This document shows positions 45,754-55,222 of a stretch of 64,000 nt of DNA, one piece after another. The translations under genes and the position numbers were made by a program. Under the pieces are notes generated by a model that saw only the letters and a list, made by a program, of their open reading frames with translations, was not told where the DNA came from and did not search any database. The first letter of the stretch is position 1. Each line of letters starts with the position of its first letter. Location: contig NZ_CP060724.1 of NCBI RefSeq assembly GCF_014397255.1, positions 1,302,001-1,366,000 of the forward strand, read 5' to 3'. This stretch comes from Weissella diestrammenae (GTDB lineage: Bacteria; Bacillota; Bacilli; Lactobacillales; Lactobacillaceae).

Positions 45754-46710
45754 TTACTCCTGATGCTGTTGATAGTTTTGCATCCAAATTTCTTTTGCGC
45801 CAGCAGTTTCTAAGGCAGCGATGATTTTTTTAGCAGTTTTTTGGTTATCAGTTAGGGCAATCATTGTGCCACCTATACCACCACCGGTTAATTTTGCCCC
45901 AATCGCCCCAGCGTTTTTGGCTGCCGAAACGAGCAATTCTAGTTTTGGGTGTGAGATGCCTAGTGCTCTTAAATGGCTATGCGCATCGTCCATTAAGGTA
46001 CCAAGCAATTCAATATTGTCGTCGGCGAGGGTGTCTTTGGCAGATAGGGTAAGTTTACCAAGGTCAGTGATGTGATTTTGCATACTTTGAGGTTGATTGA
46101 CTAGATTATTACGCACCACTGAAACCGCAAGACCTGTCTGACCATGAATGCCTGTATCTGCCAAAATTAAAATACCGTCGAAATTGAATGCCATTGCTTC
46201 GGGGTGACTGTGTTTAATAAACCAAACTGGCACTTGGCTGGCAACGGTCGCAGCATCAATCCCAGAAGGTGATCCATGGGTGATACCTTCTTCAATTGCC
46301 GCCCAATTTTGTAGCGCCTCATTTGTTAATTTAGCGTCAAAAAAATCGTAAAAGGCACGCGTAATAGCTATTGCACTGGCGGCGGATGAACCCATCCCAC
46401 GTTCTTGTGGAATCAGTGAAGTGATTTTTAATGTAAAGCCGATATCATTGGCATCAAAGAAGTCAAGTAAACGCGTAATTAATTGACGCAGACCTTCGTA
46501 GTTTTCTGCCATATCTGATAAATAACCTTGATATGCTGGTGCCAATATTAATTGGCCAGTCGCACGTGTCGTAAGTTGGGCAGTGAATGTGAGGTTAGGA
46601 AGGGGAAGGGCAATGGCTGGCTGACCATAAACCACGGCATGTTCGCCCATTAGAATAACTTTAGCGTGACTCTTTCCAATTGCTGTTTTTTTCAAATTAA
46701 ATGCCACCAT
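45754..46710 (-). CDS. mvaK1: Mevalonate kinase
   Basis: A 318-residue GHMP kinase, first gene of the cluster. KSHAKVILMGEHAVVYGQPAIA opens the fold, QERGMGSSAASAIAITRAF is the ATP loop and GAKLTGGGIGG the third motif, with the catalytic Asp in SGIDAATVAS. It catalyses the first committed kinase step from mevalonate. The ribosome site before the ATG is weak, and an alternative start a few codons in cannot be excluded. Confidence 0.95.
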   Translation of the reverse strand: MVAFNLKKTAIGKSHAKVILMGEHAVVYGQPAIALPLPNLTFTAQLTTRATGQLILAPAYQGYLSDMAENYEGLRQLITRLLDFFDANDIGFTLKITSLIPQERGMGSSAASAIAITRAFYDFFDAKLTNEALQNWAAIEEGITHGSPSGIDAATVASQVPVWFIKHSHPEAMAFNFDGILILADTGIHGQTGLAVSVVRNNLVNQPQSMQNHITDLGKLTLSAKDTLADDNIELLGTLMDDAHSHLRALGISHPKLELLVSAAKNAGAIGAKLTGGGIGGTMIALTDNQKTAKKIIAALETAGAKEIWMQNYQQHQE

Positions 46711-46883
46711 TTCTAAAAGTGTCTTTCACTCATTAATTCAGTTAATAAAATGAGATATATTCTATTTTACTAGATTTTACGAATTAGGGCGCGGTCTTTC
46801 CATGATTGATTACACAAAACAGCGGAGAGGGTCGATATTAATCATGATATAATATTAAATATTAGAAAAATTTATGGTGGTAA

Positions 46884-49733
46884 ATGGTGAAAAAACAGGT
46901 GACATATGCAGTTGTTGATTTAGAAACAACGAGTACACAGAACAAGACTGGCCGTATTATCCAAATTGCGGTCGCTTTTGTGCAAGATAAAAAAGTTGTC
47001 AATCAATTTTCAACTTTAATAAATCCAGGAGTTCAAATTCCAACAGCCATTGAAAAATTAACACATATTGAGGACCGTATGGTCAAATCAGCTCCTTATT
47101 TTGAAGATGTGGCGCAAATGCTGCATGCAATGTTAGTTGATACTGTTTTTGTTGCACATAATGTTAATTTCGATTTACCATTTTTAAATGCTGAATTTCA
47201 ACGAGTTGGGTTGTCTGAGTTAACTAATCAAGCCATTGATACGGTTACTTTATCTCAAATTTTATGGCCAACAGCGTCTAGCTATCGGCTAAGTGACTTG
47301 ACGCAGTTACTACATATTGAACATAGCAATCCACATCGTGCAGACAGTGACGCAGTTGCAACTGGCATGTTATTAATCGCAGCAATTGATAAAGCGGCTT
47401 CATTGCCGATGATAACTTTACAATCGTTAGTCGAGTTGCCACTTGTTTTGCCGCGCGAAACAAAACAAATTTTTGATTTGGCACTTGAAATTAATCGTGC
47501 CAATCCTTTACCATTAGCTAAAAACCTGGTTGTTGTGGATCGATTGGCAATTAGACGGTTTTCAGCGCCATCAAAACATAAACGGCCAGCAACAACCCAT
47601 TACCCCAAAAAGCAGATAGAAAAAGAAAATTTGTACCCTAAAGAGCTCTCTTATCGTGCCGATCAAGCTAAAATGATGAACATGATTTTTGATCACTACA
47701 TCGATCGAGACGAGGTACATACACCTGGTGATGATGCGTTGATTATCGAAGCACCAACAGGTATGGGTAAGACTTTAGGTTATTTAATGCCATTCGCATA
47801 TCTGGCAACAATGACAAATAAGCAGGTTGTGATTACGGTACCAACCATTGCCTTGCAACATCAGGTCGTAAAGACTATCAACCAACAACTTAAGTCTGTT
47901 GTTCCTTTTGATATTCGGGGCGCACAACTCAAAGGCACACGAAATTATTTAAATTTACAAAGTTTTAAACGTTTATTGCTCCGTGATGAAGGTTCGATTG
48001 CGATGCAATTTGCTAAAGCACAGATATTAGTCTGGCTAACGGAAACGTTGACGGGTGACTTTGATGAGTTGAATTTAAATAATATTGGACCGGAATTTAT
48101 GGCGCAATTATCACAAACGGCCAATAATCCTGAAGCATCGAAATTTTATCAGTATGAGTTTGAAAAGCGACAGCATATCGTTGCAAAAGATGCGACTTTT
48201 CTTGTGGTTAATCACGCATATCTTACCCAGGCGATGCATTTGTGGATAGATGCAGTGAATAAGCCTTATTTGGTCATTGATGAAGCCCAAAGTTTACCGG
48301 ACGTTGTGGTTAATCAGAGTCGACATCAGTTGGCTTTTTCTAGTTGGTTAAGCCGAGTTCAAATGGCTAAAGAATTATTAGATAGTCATGTGCAACCAAG
48401 TATTCGAGGTGTTTTTGAACGGATTATTGGGGGTCAAAACTTACGGCAAACATTTGATCAACAGTTAACTGAATTAGAACGAGTATTACCGGAATTTCAA
48501 CAAGCAATTTATCGGCGGTTTGTGATGAATTACCATACGCCAGCAACAGCTGGACGAACGGAACATCAGATTGATATCCAAGCATTAGCGCGCTTTTTTG
48601 TTGATCATCAAGACGTTATGCTAACAATTAAAAAACATTTGAAATTGCTGGATCAGGTTGAGCAAGACATGATGGCCAAATTCGTGGCCAGTCAGGATGT
48701 CTTTAGTCTTAATGAGCGACAAAGCTTAGCTGATTTTCGACGGATGCTATCGTCAATTGTGGAGAATGGACGGATTTTATTTCAATTTCAAGATGATTTA
48801 ATCAATTATCCTGATGCCACTGTTTTTTGGATCACCGACAATCATGGCCAAAATAATCTTAGTTTACAGCTCGCAGGTGGTTTATTGCATACACAGGATT
48901 ATTTCAAAAAATTAATTTATCCGAACTTTATGCCACCATTTATTACTGGCGCAACGCTATTTACGACGACTAAATCACGTTATCTTTATACACGGTTAAA
49001 TCTCAATCATGACACTGCAGTCAGCGAGAAATTCAAAGAGGTTTATGATTATAAACGGCAATCTGCATTGTTTATGGTAAATGATGCCCCATTACCTTCA
49101 GATGAAGAATTTGTGCGTTATTTAAGTGAGCAATTATTGATTATAATGAATGATGTTAATCGAAATACACTTGTTCTGTTTACATCTAATGAGATGTTAC
49201 AAAGGGTTTATCACACAATCGTGAACGATACCCGCTATAGGAAGAGTGAAACAACTGTTTTGGCACAAGGTATTTCAGGTACGCGCTCAAAGCTTCTGAA
49301 AAGAATGCAAAGTGAAACGCATGTCATGATTCTTGGTGCAATGAGTTTTTGGGAGGGCGTGGACTTACCTGGTTCCGCATTAGAACTTGTTGTTCTTGCG
49401 CGCCTGCCATTCGATCAGCCTAATACGGTCTTACAACAGGCCGAGGATGCATTGTTGAAAAATACTGGACAAAGCATCTTTCATCAGAGCATTCTACCCA
49501 AGGCAATTTTGAAATTACGGCAAGGAATTGGCCGACTAATTCGTTCGGAGAATGATCGAGGTGTGATCGTTATTTTTGATAAGCGAATTATTCAAAAACA
49601 ATATGGTAAAACGATGCGAAATATGTTGCCCCAGGATATGCCACAATTAGAAATTGAAACATCAGCACTTCAAGCACAACTAGCACAGTTTTTTTCAATC
49701 ACAGCAAATAATCAAAACAATGAGTTGAATTAA
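46884..49733 (+). CDS. dinG: DinG family helicase with DnaQ-like exonuclease domain
   Basis: A 949-residue fusion, the usual form in Firmicutes. Residues 5-170 are a DEDDh exonuclease (AVVDLETTS, HNVNFDLPFLNAEF, PHRADSDAVATGML). The XPD-like helicase follows: Walker A EAPTGMGKT near residue 290, VIDEAQ as motif II, and GISGTRSKLLK and FWEGVDLPG then RQGIGRLIRSENDRG at motifs V and VI. Firmicute DinG homologues act as nucleases rather than Fe-S helicases; the cysteines of E. coli DinG are not seen. GGTGG lies upstream of the ATG. Confidence 0.92.
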   Translation: MVKKQVTYAVVDLETTSTQNKTGRIIQIAVAFVQDKKVVNQFSTLINPGVQIPTAIEKLTHIEDRMVKSAPYFEDVAQMLHAMLVDTVFVAHNVNFDLPFLNAEFQRVGLSELTNQAIDTVTLSQILWPTASSYRLSDLTQLLHIEHSNPHRADSDAVATGMLLIAAIDKAASLPMITLQSLVELPLVLPRETKQIFDLALEINRANPLPLAKNLVVVDRLAIRRFSAPSKHKRPATTHYPKKQIEKENLYPKELSYRADQAKMMNMIFDHYIDRDEVHTPGDDALIIEAPTGMGKTLGYLMPFAYLATMTNKQVVITVPTIALQHQVVKTINQQLKSVVPFDIRGAQLKGTRNYLNLQSFKRLLLRDEGSIAMQFAKAQILVWLTETLTGDFDELNLNNIGPEFMAQLSQTANNPEASKFYQYEFEKRQHIVAKDATFLVVNHAYLTQAMHLWIDAVNKPYLVIDEAQSLPDVVVNQSRHQLAFSSWLSRVQMAKELLDSHVQPSIRGVFERIIGGQNLRQTFDQQLTELERVLPEFQQAIYRRFVMNYHTPATAGRTEHQIDIQALARFFVDHQDVMLTIKKHLKLLDQVEQDMMAKFVASQDVFSLNERQSLADFRRMLSSIVENGRILFQFQDDLINYPDATVFWITDNHGQNNLSLQLAGGLLHTQDYFKKLIYPNFMPPFITGATLFTTTKSRYLYTRLNLNHDTAVSEKFKEVYDYKRQSALFMVNDAPLPSDEEFVRYLSEQLLIIMNDVNRNTLVLFTSNEMLQRVYHTIVNDTRYRKSETTVLAQGISGTRSKLLKRMQSETHVMILGAMSFWEGVDLPGSALELVVLARLPFDQPNTVLQQAEDALLKNTGQSIFHQSILPKAILKLRQGIGRLIRSENDRGVIVIFDKRIIQKQYGKTMRNMLPQDMPQLEIETSALQAQLAQFFSITANNQNNELN

Positions 49734-49837
49734 TTGATAGAAATACTTTTATTCATAACTTAAATTTGATATTCTTAACTGAGTTAAATGTGCCGAGCCT
49801 AGGGTAGGTAAAACAAGCAAGTATGGGGGCCAAAATA

Positions 49838-50350
49838 ATGCAGGCACGTCAAAATGCAATTCGACGGCGCAACAAAATAAGACATTGGTTATATGGCATC
49901 ATTATTGGGTTATTTGTCGTATTGTTAGGTGTTTACAGTGTGATTGCGACCAGTTTGCGACCAATTAATCATGCAAACAAAGTTTACAGTGAATTGGTAT
50001 TGCAAAAGAAAAAGTTAAAGCAAGTTGATCAATTTTATTGGAGTAGTCGTAAAAAAACGTATTACACACTGATTGGTAAAAATTCAAAAGGACAAACGAC
50101 TGGGGTCATTGTTTCGGCAAAAACGAAGAAAATGACGGTCATTAATATGTCGGATGGCCTCTCATATCAGCAAATTAAACAAAAAGTGGTTAGGCAATAT
50201 CAACCACAAAAAATTACAAATGTAGGTATGAGTCTGTATCAGCATGTACCAGTATGGGAAGTTAAATTTATCGACCGTAATGGTATGTTAAATTTCATTA
50301 CGATTCAATTTTCAAATGGTAAAGTAGTTCGGACCATTCGCAATTTATAA
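49838..50350 (+). CDS. DUF5590 (YpmB-like) membrane-anchored protein
   Basis: A 170-residue protein with a basic N-terminus and one helix (WLYGIIIGLFVVLLGVYSVI), then an extracellular domain containing VLQKKKLKQVDQFYWSS and the duplicated small beta fold, ending FITIQFSNGKVVRTIRNL. YpmB in Bacillus also lies just before asnS, which supports the call. Start 49838 has GGGGG upstream, but ATG 49823 is almost equally possible. Function unknown. Confidence 0.75.
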   Translation: MQARQNAIRRRNKIRHWLYGIIIGLFVVLLGVYSVIATSLRPINHANKVYSELVLQKKKLKQVDQFYWSSRKKTYYTLIGKNSKGQTTGVIVSAKTKKMTVINMSDGLSYQQIKQKVVRQYQPQKITNVGMSLYQHVPVWEVKFIDRNGMLNFITIQFSNGKVVRTIRNL

Positions 50351-50395
50351 ATTGGTTATGAGTCTGTTTATTGGAGAACAATAAAGGGGAAAAAA

Positions 50396-51691
50396 ATGGA
50401 TACAATTCGTTTAGAAGACGTTAAAAATTATGTTGGTCAAGATGTACGCATTGGTGCATGGTTACGCAATAAGCGTGGTTCTGGAAAACTTCAATTTTTA
50501 CAATTGCGTGATGGTACGGCCTTTATGCAAGCAGTTGTTGTAAAAGAGGAAGTTGGTGAAGATATTTTTGCCAAAGCTAAAGAACTCAAGCAAGAAACCA
50601 GTATGTATTTGACTGGTACTATCAAAGCTGATGAGCGTTCCGCTTTTGGGTATGAGATGGACGTTAAGGATTTGGTTGTCGTTGGTGAGTCTGATGGGTA
50701 CCCAATTACGCCCAAAGAGCATGGGACTGATTTTTTGATGGATCATCGTCATCTTTACTTACGACATATTCAACCGTTTGCTGTATTGCGAATTCGCAAT
50801 ACAATTATCGCGGCAACATATGAGTTTTTCAATAAAGAAGGATTTATTAAGGTTGATGCCCCATTCTTGACCGGATCTGCACCAGAAGGTACGACAGAAT
50901 TGTTCTCAACACAATATTTTGATACTGAAGCTTATTTGTCACAGACTGGACAGTTATATGCTGAAGCAGGTGCGATGGCATTTGGGAAAGTATTTACATT
51001 TGGCCCAACTTTCCGCGCCGAAAAGTCAAAAACACGTCGTCATTTGACTGAATTTTGGATGATTGAACCTGAAATGGCTTGGATGGATCAAGCAGCGTCA
51101 TTAGAGGTACAAGAACGCTATATCGCCTATTTGATTCAAGCTGTTTTGGATCGCAATGACTATGAATTAGACTTGCTAGGACGAGATAAGGCGTTACTTG
51201 CAACCTATACGAAATTGCCATATCCTCGTGTGTCATATGATGATGCCATCAAGCTCCTACAAGATAATGGTTTTGACGTTGAGTGGGGTGTTGATTTTGG
51301 CTCGCCAGAAGAGACATTTTTGGCAAATCATTTTGCAAGCCCAGTCTTTATCCTCAATTTCCCTAAAGCCATTAAAGCTTTCTATATGAAGCGCCATGCA
51401 ACTCGAGATGACGTTGTTATTTCTGCTGATTTGTTAGCACCAGAGGGCTATGGGGAAATTATTGGTGGATCTGAACGTGATACAGATTATGACTATTTGA
51501 AGCAACGGATCGAAGAAGAGGGACTAGATTTATCAGAGTACGAATGGTACCTTGATTTGCGTAAATATGGATCAGTGCCACATTCAGGATTTGGTCTTGG
51601 ATTGGAACGTGCAGTCACTTGGATTACTGGTGAGGAACACATTCGAGAGGCCATTCCATTCCCACGTACTATGAATCGTTTGCGTCCGTAA
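50396..51691 (+). CDS. asnS: Asparaginyl-tRNA synthetase
   Basis: A 431-residue class IIb synthetase. The N-terminal OB domain ([25 protein letters not shown]) binds the anticodon. Motif 2 is [25 protein letters not shown], and motif 3 [15 protein letters not shown]. The [26 protein letters not shown] segment is motif 1 region and fits AsnRS rather than AspRS. AAGGGG precedes the ATG. The prophage lies directly after its terminator. Confidence 0.96.
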   Translation: MDTIRLEDVKNYVGQDVRIGAWLRNKRGSGKLQFLQLRDGTAFMQAVVVKEEVGEDIFAKAKELKQETSMYLTGTIKADERSAFGYEMDVKDLVVVGESDGYPITPKEHGTDFLMDHRHLYLRHIQPFAVLRIRNTIIAATYEFFNKEGFIKVDAPFLTGSAPEGTTELFSTQYFDTEAYLSQTGQLYAEAGAMAFGKVFTFGPTFRAEKSKTRRHLTEFWMIEPEMAWMDQAASLEVQERYIAYLIQAVLDRNDYELDLLGRDKALLATYTKLPYPRVSYDDAIKLLQDNGFDVEWGVDFGSPEETFLANHFASPVFILNFPKAIKAFYMKRHATRDDVVISADLLAPEGYGEIIGGSERDTDYDYLKQRIEEEGLDLSEYEWYLDLRKYGSVPHSGFGLGLERAVTWITGEEHIREAIPFPRTMNRLRP

Positions 51692-51702
51692 AACATTGTT
51701 AA

Positions 51703-51745
51703 GTCGCTATCGTTGGCTATATACCAACGATAGACGGCTTTTTAT
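51703..51745 (+). terminator. Rho-independent terminator of asnS
   Basis: CTATCGTTGG-ctatata-CCAACGATAG followed by ACGGCTTTTTATT. The prophage integrase begins about 100 bases later on the other strand. Confidence 0.88.
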
Positions 51746-51750
51746 TATTC

Positions 51751-51840
51751 GTTTTAATTCGTTTTAATTCGTGGTAATTCATTAAAAATTCGCACCAAAT
51801 TCGCACCATTTTAAAAAATTCGCACCAAATTCGCACCAAA
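51751..51840. repeat. Two sets of direct repeats at the prophage left end
   Basis: The 10-mer GTTTTAATTC occurs twice in tandem at 51751-51770 with a variant (GTGGTAATTC) at 51771. AAATTCGCACC then occurs four times as two pairs, 51788-51809 and 51818-51840. Such short direct repeats beside an integrase gene are typical of arm-type integrase binding sites; attL probably lies here. Confidence 0.6.
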
Positions 51841-51852
51841 TTTTTAGTGATA

Positions 51853-52950
51853 TTAGATCATATTATTGAGCATATTAATTGTTCTTTGTTCTTCCTTTAA
51901 TGCTTGTTCGTTTAATAGATGAATATAAATAGTTTGTGTAATTGCAATATTAGCGTGCCCTAGACGTTTTGAAATGTAAGCAATATTAATTCCCTTAGAA
52001 AGCAAATAGGATGCGTGAGAGTGTCTTAATCCATGTATAGAAACAATATTTTTGAAATTGTTCTTTAACTCATAAAGCTCAAGAGTTTTATTCGGATTCG
52101 AAGCTATTCTCCTTCCGTCAAATAACTCGTAATTTTTATTCCATGTGTGTTTATGAGAGATAAATAAATTATATATCTCAAAAAAGTTGCTAGGCATTTT
52201 AATTTCACGGATTGAATTTTTAGTTTTTGGTGTGGTATTTATTCCGTCGCGTCCTTTTGTCTTATTAATTGATATTGTTTGTTTTTCTAAATTTATGTCA
52301 TCTCTAGTAAGTGCGAGAGCTTCACCAGCTCGTAATCCAGAATACGCAATTAAAACTATCATGAATGATGAAAGAGCAGAATTATCAGACAGCCGTTTTT
52401 CCTGACTAAAATACTCAATTAACTTTATTAATTCGTCAGCTTCTAGAAATTTTTCTGACGCATCTTTGCTATCTTTTGTGCCTGTTATCTTTACATTATA
52501 GGTAGGGTCGATCGAAATTATGCCATCATGAAAGGCTTGTTGAATAATAGAATTAATAATTTGATGTCTTTTTTTAACAGTATTAGCAGTGTGTCCGATA
52601 GAATATTCGTTTAGAAATCGTTGATATTTTTCACGAGTTAATTCGCTTATTTTTATATCTGCAAAATACTTAATAACAATGTATTCTCTAACTGCTCGCC
52701 ATGCATCTTTGGTTGCAGGTTTAATTCCGGAATCTATTTTAAGATTCATATTCATATCGAAATAATCAACAAAATTCCAATCATGGTAAGGGTTTTTAAT
52801 TTTCTCAGAATCATTTTTAACTTTGGTTAACCATTCATCTGCTAATCTCTTGGTTTTAAAACCTGTTTTTGATTTCTTTTTATATTTTCCACTGGCATCC
52901 TTATATGTATAATCGGCACGCCAACCTGCACTGGTTTTATAAATAGCCAT
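51853..52950 (-). CDS. int: Prophage tyrosine integrase
   Basis: A 365-residue tyrosine recombinase. An N-terminal arm-binding domain (KTSAGWRADYTYKDASGKYKKKSK) and SAM-like core-binding domain (about 60-160) lead to the catalytic domain with Arg in YSGLRAGEAL, HGLRHSHASYLL (His-x-x-Arg), GHANI with the second His, and the nucleophile Tyr in QTIYIHLL. AGGAAGG lies upstream of the ATG. It catalyses site-specific integration and, with an excisionase, excision. Position next to asnS marks the prophage edge. Confidence 0.93.
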   Translation of the reverse strand: MAIYKTSAGWRADYTYKDASGKYKKKSKTGFKTKRLADEWLTKVKNDSEKIKNPYHDWNFVDYFDMNMNLKIDSGIKPATKDAWRAVREYIVIKYFADIKISELTREKYQRFLNEYSIGHTANTVKKRHQIINSIIQQAFHDGIISIDPTYNVKITGTKDSKDASEKFLEADELIKLIEYFSQEKRLSDNSALSSFMIVLIAYSGLRAGEALALTRDDINLEKQTISINKTKGRDGINTTPKTKNSIREIKMPSNFFEIYNLFISHKHTWNKNYELFDGRRIASNPNKTLELYELKNNFKNIVSIHGLRHSHASYLLSKGINIAYISKRLGHANIAITQTIYIHLLNEQALKEEQRTINMLNNMI

Positions 52951-53060
52951 AATGTTAGTTTAAACCTAACCTTCCTATCGTTTTAAGAGCAGTTTAAAGA
53001 CATGCTCAGGTCTGTGGTATAATTTATACAGAAAAGAGCTAGTAATAGTACTTTTTGGGT

Positions 53061-53107
53061 AAATCACATCCTACTGTTTGGCGATAGGGGGATGTGATTT
53101 TTTTATT
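53061..53107. terminator. Bidirectional terminator between int and the lysogeny gene
   Basis: AAATCACATCC pairs with GGATGTGATTT around a long loop, followed by TTTTTATTT. A TATAAT-like box at 53018 could produce a short transcript ending here. Confidence 0.75.
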
Positions 53108-53780
53108 TAAATGAATCTAATGTTAATGAGTTATCTAGTGCGGAAGAACGTCCAATTTCTTTTCCAGATGCATCAGTAACAACTGTGAATGTTAAATTGC
53201 TATTGTCTTTCGTATTCAAATCGAAAAATTTAACCATCTTGTTATCCATAAATATTTGAGAGGCAGCAGCGGATTGTGCTTTTTTTGCGACCTCTAAAAT
53301 CTCTGATTTAGTTAATGTATCAATAGCATCCTTACTTAAGTAAACTTTGATGGCTTCTGTACCGGCGTAGTTGTACTCAATTTTGTTCACGTAAAGTGAC
53401 CATGCAAAGTTAATATTTGGTTCTTTGGTTTGACCATCAGGTAACTCTTTACCATTTTCATCTAGTTTACCGGTGGCAAATCCTTTGTCTTCGGTTAAAT
53501 GATCTACTAATAATTTGTTAAACTTAGAAACCATTTTTTTGTCACTAACACTTTTAGTTGATTCCGTATCTGACTTATTCGAGGTCTTTGATGAGTTAGA
53601 CACTCCGATTATCATAAACAAAATACCTGCGATAACTAGAATGAAAGTTATTTTCATAGTGCGCTTGTTTTTTGCACTAACCTCTTCGATTTTTTTTGCT
53701 TTATCTATGATTAGTTTGACCCCTATAACAATTAGCATACCGATAGCTATAAGTAATAAGAGAGCACCAAATACAGTCAT
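53103..53780 (-). CDS. Prophage membrane-anchored protein of unknown function
   Basis: A 225-residue protein with two N-terminal helices (GALLLLIAIGMLIVIGVKLII and ITFILVIAGILFMIIGVS), a Ser/Thr-rich linker and an extracellular domain (about 90-225) resembling those of phage-encoded surface proteins. AAGGAG lies nine bases upstream of the ATG at 53780. In lysogeny modules this slot is often filled by genes expressed from the prophage, for example superinfection-exclusion proteins; the role here is inferred from position only. Confidence 0.6.
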   Translation of the reverse strand: MTVFGALLLLIAIGMLIVIGVKLIIDKAKKIEEVSAKNKRTMKITFILVIAGILFMIIGVSNSSKTSNKSDTESTKSVSDKKMVSKFNKLLVDHLTEDKGFATGKLDENGKELPDGQTKEPNINFAWSLYVNKIEYNYAGTEAIKVYLSKDAIDTLTKSEILEVAKKAQSAAASQIFMDNKMVKFFDLNTKDNSNLTFTVVTDASGKEIGRSSALDNSLTLDSFK

Positions 53781-53836
53781 AATACATAACTCCTTAAAAT
53801 CAGCTTTTAACGTCATTCATGATTGGACGTAGTAAG

Positions 53837-54247
53837 TTAAATTTTTTTCACGATGTCAGATACAGTATTTTCGAATGATGATGGTAAACCAAATTCATAC
53901 ATAAAATTCAAATAGTTTCGATTCTCAACTGGTGTGTCGCTATATACATATCTCGCTATTAATTCGATTCCATTTTCGTGAGCTAGACGTTCTTCAAATT
54001 TTTTACTTAAAGGTGAGAATGCATATACACCCTGCGCATCACTATCACCATATAGAATATGGCTCATTTCATGTGCTAGTCGAAAAGCGATGGAAATGAT
54101 CGTGTTGTAGTTTTTGTTAATAATTATTTTTCGATGTTTTGGGTAACAAATGTCGGGCGTGGACTCATCTAATTTATTGGTAAATTTAACATCTATTTTC
54201 TTATTAATACAATACGTCAATAGGTAATCAATTAAATCACTAGTCAT
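53837..54247 (-). CDS. ImmA/IrrE family metallopeptidase of the prophage
   Basis: A 136-residue protein with the zinc motif HEMSH in RLAHEMSHILYGDSD and a downstream EERLAHENGIELIARY helix that supplies the third ligand. In ICEBs1 and phages, ImmA cleaves the ImmR-type repressor to induce the element. The start overlaps the repressor stop (ATGACTAG), matching that pairing. Length is typical of phage ImmA proteins. Confidence 0.85.
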   Translation of the reverse strand: MTSDLIDYLLTYCINKKIDVKFTNKLDESTPDICYPKHRKIIINKNYNTIISIAFRLAHEMSHILYGDSDAQGVYAFSPLSKKFEERLAHENGIELIARYVYSDTPVENRNYLNFMYEFGLPSSFENTVSDIVKKI

Positions 54248-54580
54248 CCATATCCTCCAAAATACGACGAATAATTTTTAACTCAGCTTCTGGAATTTCT
54301 TTTCCATCAAAAGAAAGAATGGGGTTGTTGTCAAACACTTCTTTTAAATCGGATTGATATTGAGAAGGTTGGTTGTTATTAGCAACTACATCAGTATTTC
54401 CAAGTAAAAAGTCAGTGGATACCCCAGTACGTCGGCAACTGCTTTTAACGTGTCGGCTTTAGGTGTTACCCTATTCCATTGGTATATTGATTTTTGGGCT
54501 ATTCCAGCTTTAGTGGCGACATCTGTTAGAGAAAGTCCACGTTCTTTCGCCATTTTTTTGGTATTTTCTAAAAGGGTCAT
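54240..54580 (-). pseudogene. Phage cI/ImmR-type repressor, frameshifted
   Basis: From ATG 54580 the first 50 residues are a standard XRE helix-turn-helix (LSLTDVATKAGIAQKSIYQW, LKAVADVLG). The frame is then lost at a four-G run (four C at 54422-54425 on the plus strand). One additional G gives VLGVSTDFLLGNTDVVAN, the canonical continuation, and a 113-residue protein ending ELKIIRRILEDMDD that overlaps the ImmA-like gene. As called, the product stops after 64 residues. Probably an intact repressor with a homopolymer miscall. It should bind the operators at 54611-54809. Confidence 0.85.
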
Positions 54581-54610
54581 AAAAATCTCTCCATACTAAT
54601 ATCAATAAAA

Positions 54611-54628
54611 AGTACAATAGATTGAAAT
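54611..54628. promoter_or_regulatory. Phage operator 1
   Basis: AGTACAATAGATTGAAAT: the left half AGTACAA is perfect, the right half is weaker. It matches the AGTACAA-N4-TTGTACT pattern of the other two sites and is next to the repressor start. Confidence 0.6.
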
Positions 54629-54643
54629 TAATCCTTTACATAA

Positions 54644-54661
54644 ATTACAAAAGGTTGTACT
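54644..54661. promoter_or_regulatory. Phage operator 2
   Basis: ATTACAAAAGGTTGTACT: perfect right half, left half with one change. It abuts a TATAAT at 54661-54666. Confidence 0.65.
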
Positions 54662-54791
54662 ATAATATTTGTTAAGTTATTTAATTATTTTTGTTCATAA
54701 AAGAGACCGTAAAACAAAACGTTAATCTTGAGCTGGCAGGCTATATAAGATAAATACATGTTTTTTATCGGCTTATTTGTTATGCAATTAT

Positions 54792-54809
54792 AGTACAACG
54801 AATTGTACT
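54792..54809. promoter_or_regulatory. Phage operator 3
   Basis: AGTACAACGAATTGTACT, a complete 7-bp-arm palindrome with four-base centre, located 58 bases before the first early gene. Confidence 0.75.
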
Positions 54810-54866
54810 TTTTGTAAATAAAATTATTAAATCAATTAACAAAATAAATAGAGGGAGGACGAATAT

Positions 54867-55088
54867 ATGGCTTCAAGTGCTTTATACATTCGAATTGATA
54901 ACGTGTTGAATAACATGAATCGATCATGGGAATGGTTAGCAAGTCAGATTTATAACAGTAAGGGAACATCGTTAAAAGGTTCTTATTTGAGTTCACTAAC
55001 TCAAAAGATGCAAAACGATGTAGAGCTTACTAAATCTGAAAAGAAATATGTACAGGAGATGAAGAACATTTTGAATTTTGCTGAATAG
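54867..55088 (+). CDS. First early prophage gene, probable Cro-like regulator
   Basis: A 73-residue protein preceded by GAGGGAGG. It is divergent from the repressor across the operator region, the standard position of cro. The predicted helices NRSWEWLASQI, GSYLSSLTQKM and SEKKYVQEMKNIL could form a small helix-turn-helix, but the sequence does not match a familiar Cro. Role is inferred from position. Confidence 0.65.
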   Translation: MASSALYIRIDNVLNNMNRSWEWLASQIYNSKGTSLKGSYLSSLTQKMQNDVELTKSEKKYVQEMKNILNFAE

Positions 55089-55099
55089 GAGAAAAGTAT

Positions 55100-55222
55100 A
55101 TGAAACCTGAAAGAGATGAATTCGGCTTAAAGAAACAAAAAACGCACAAACCAAATTATTTTGCTAGTTGGTTTGCGCTTATATTGTCGATTATTGCTTT
55201 GATAGTTGAGTTATATTATTAG
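55100..55222 (+). CDS. 40-residue prophage membrane peptide
   Basis: AGGAG precedes the ATG by eight bases. A polar, basic N-terminal half is followed by one helix (FASWFALILSIIALIVELYY). It lies 12 bases after the Cro-like gene, so it is probably cotranscribed, and it converges on the minus-strand gene at 55219. Function unknown. Confidence 0.55.
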   Translation: MKPERDEFGLKKQKTHKPNYFASWFALILSIIALIVELYY

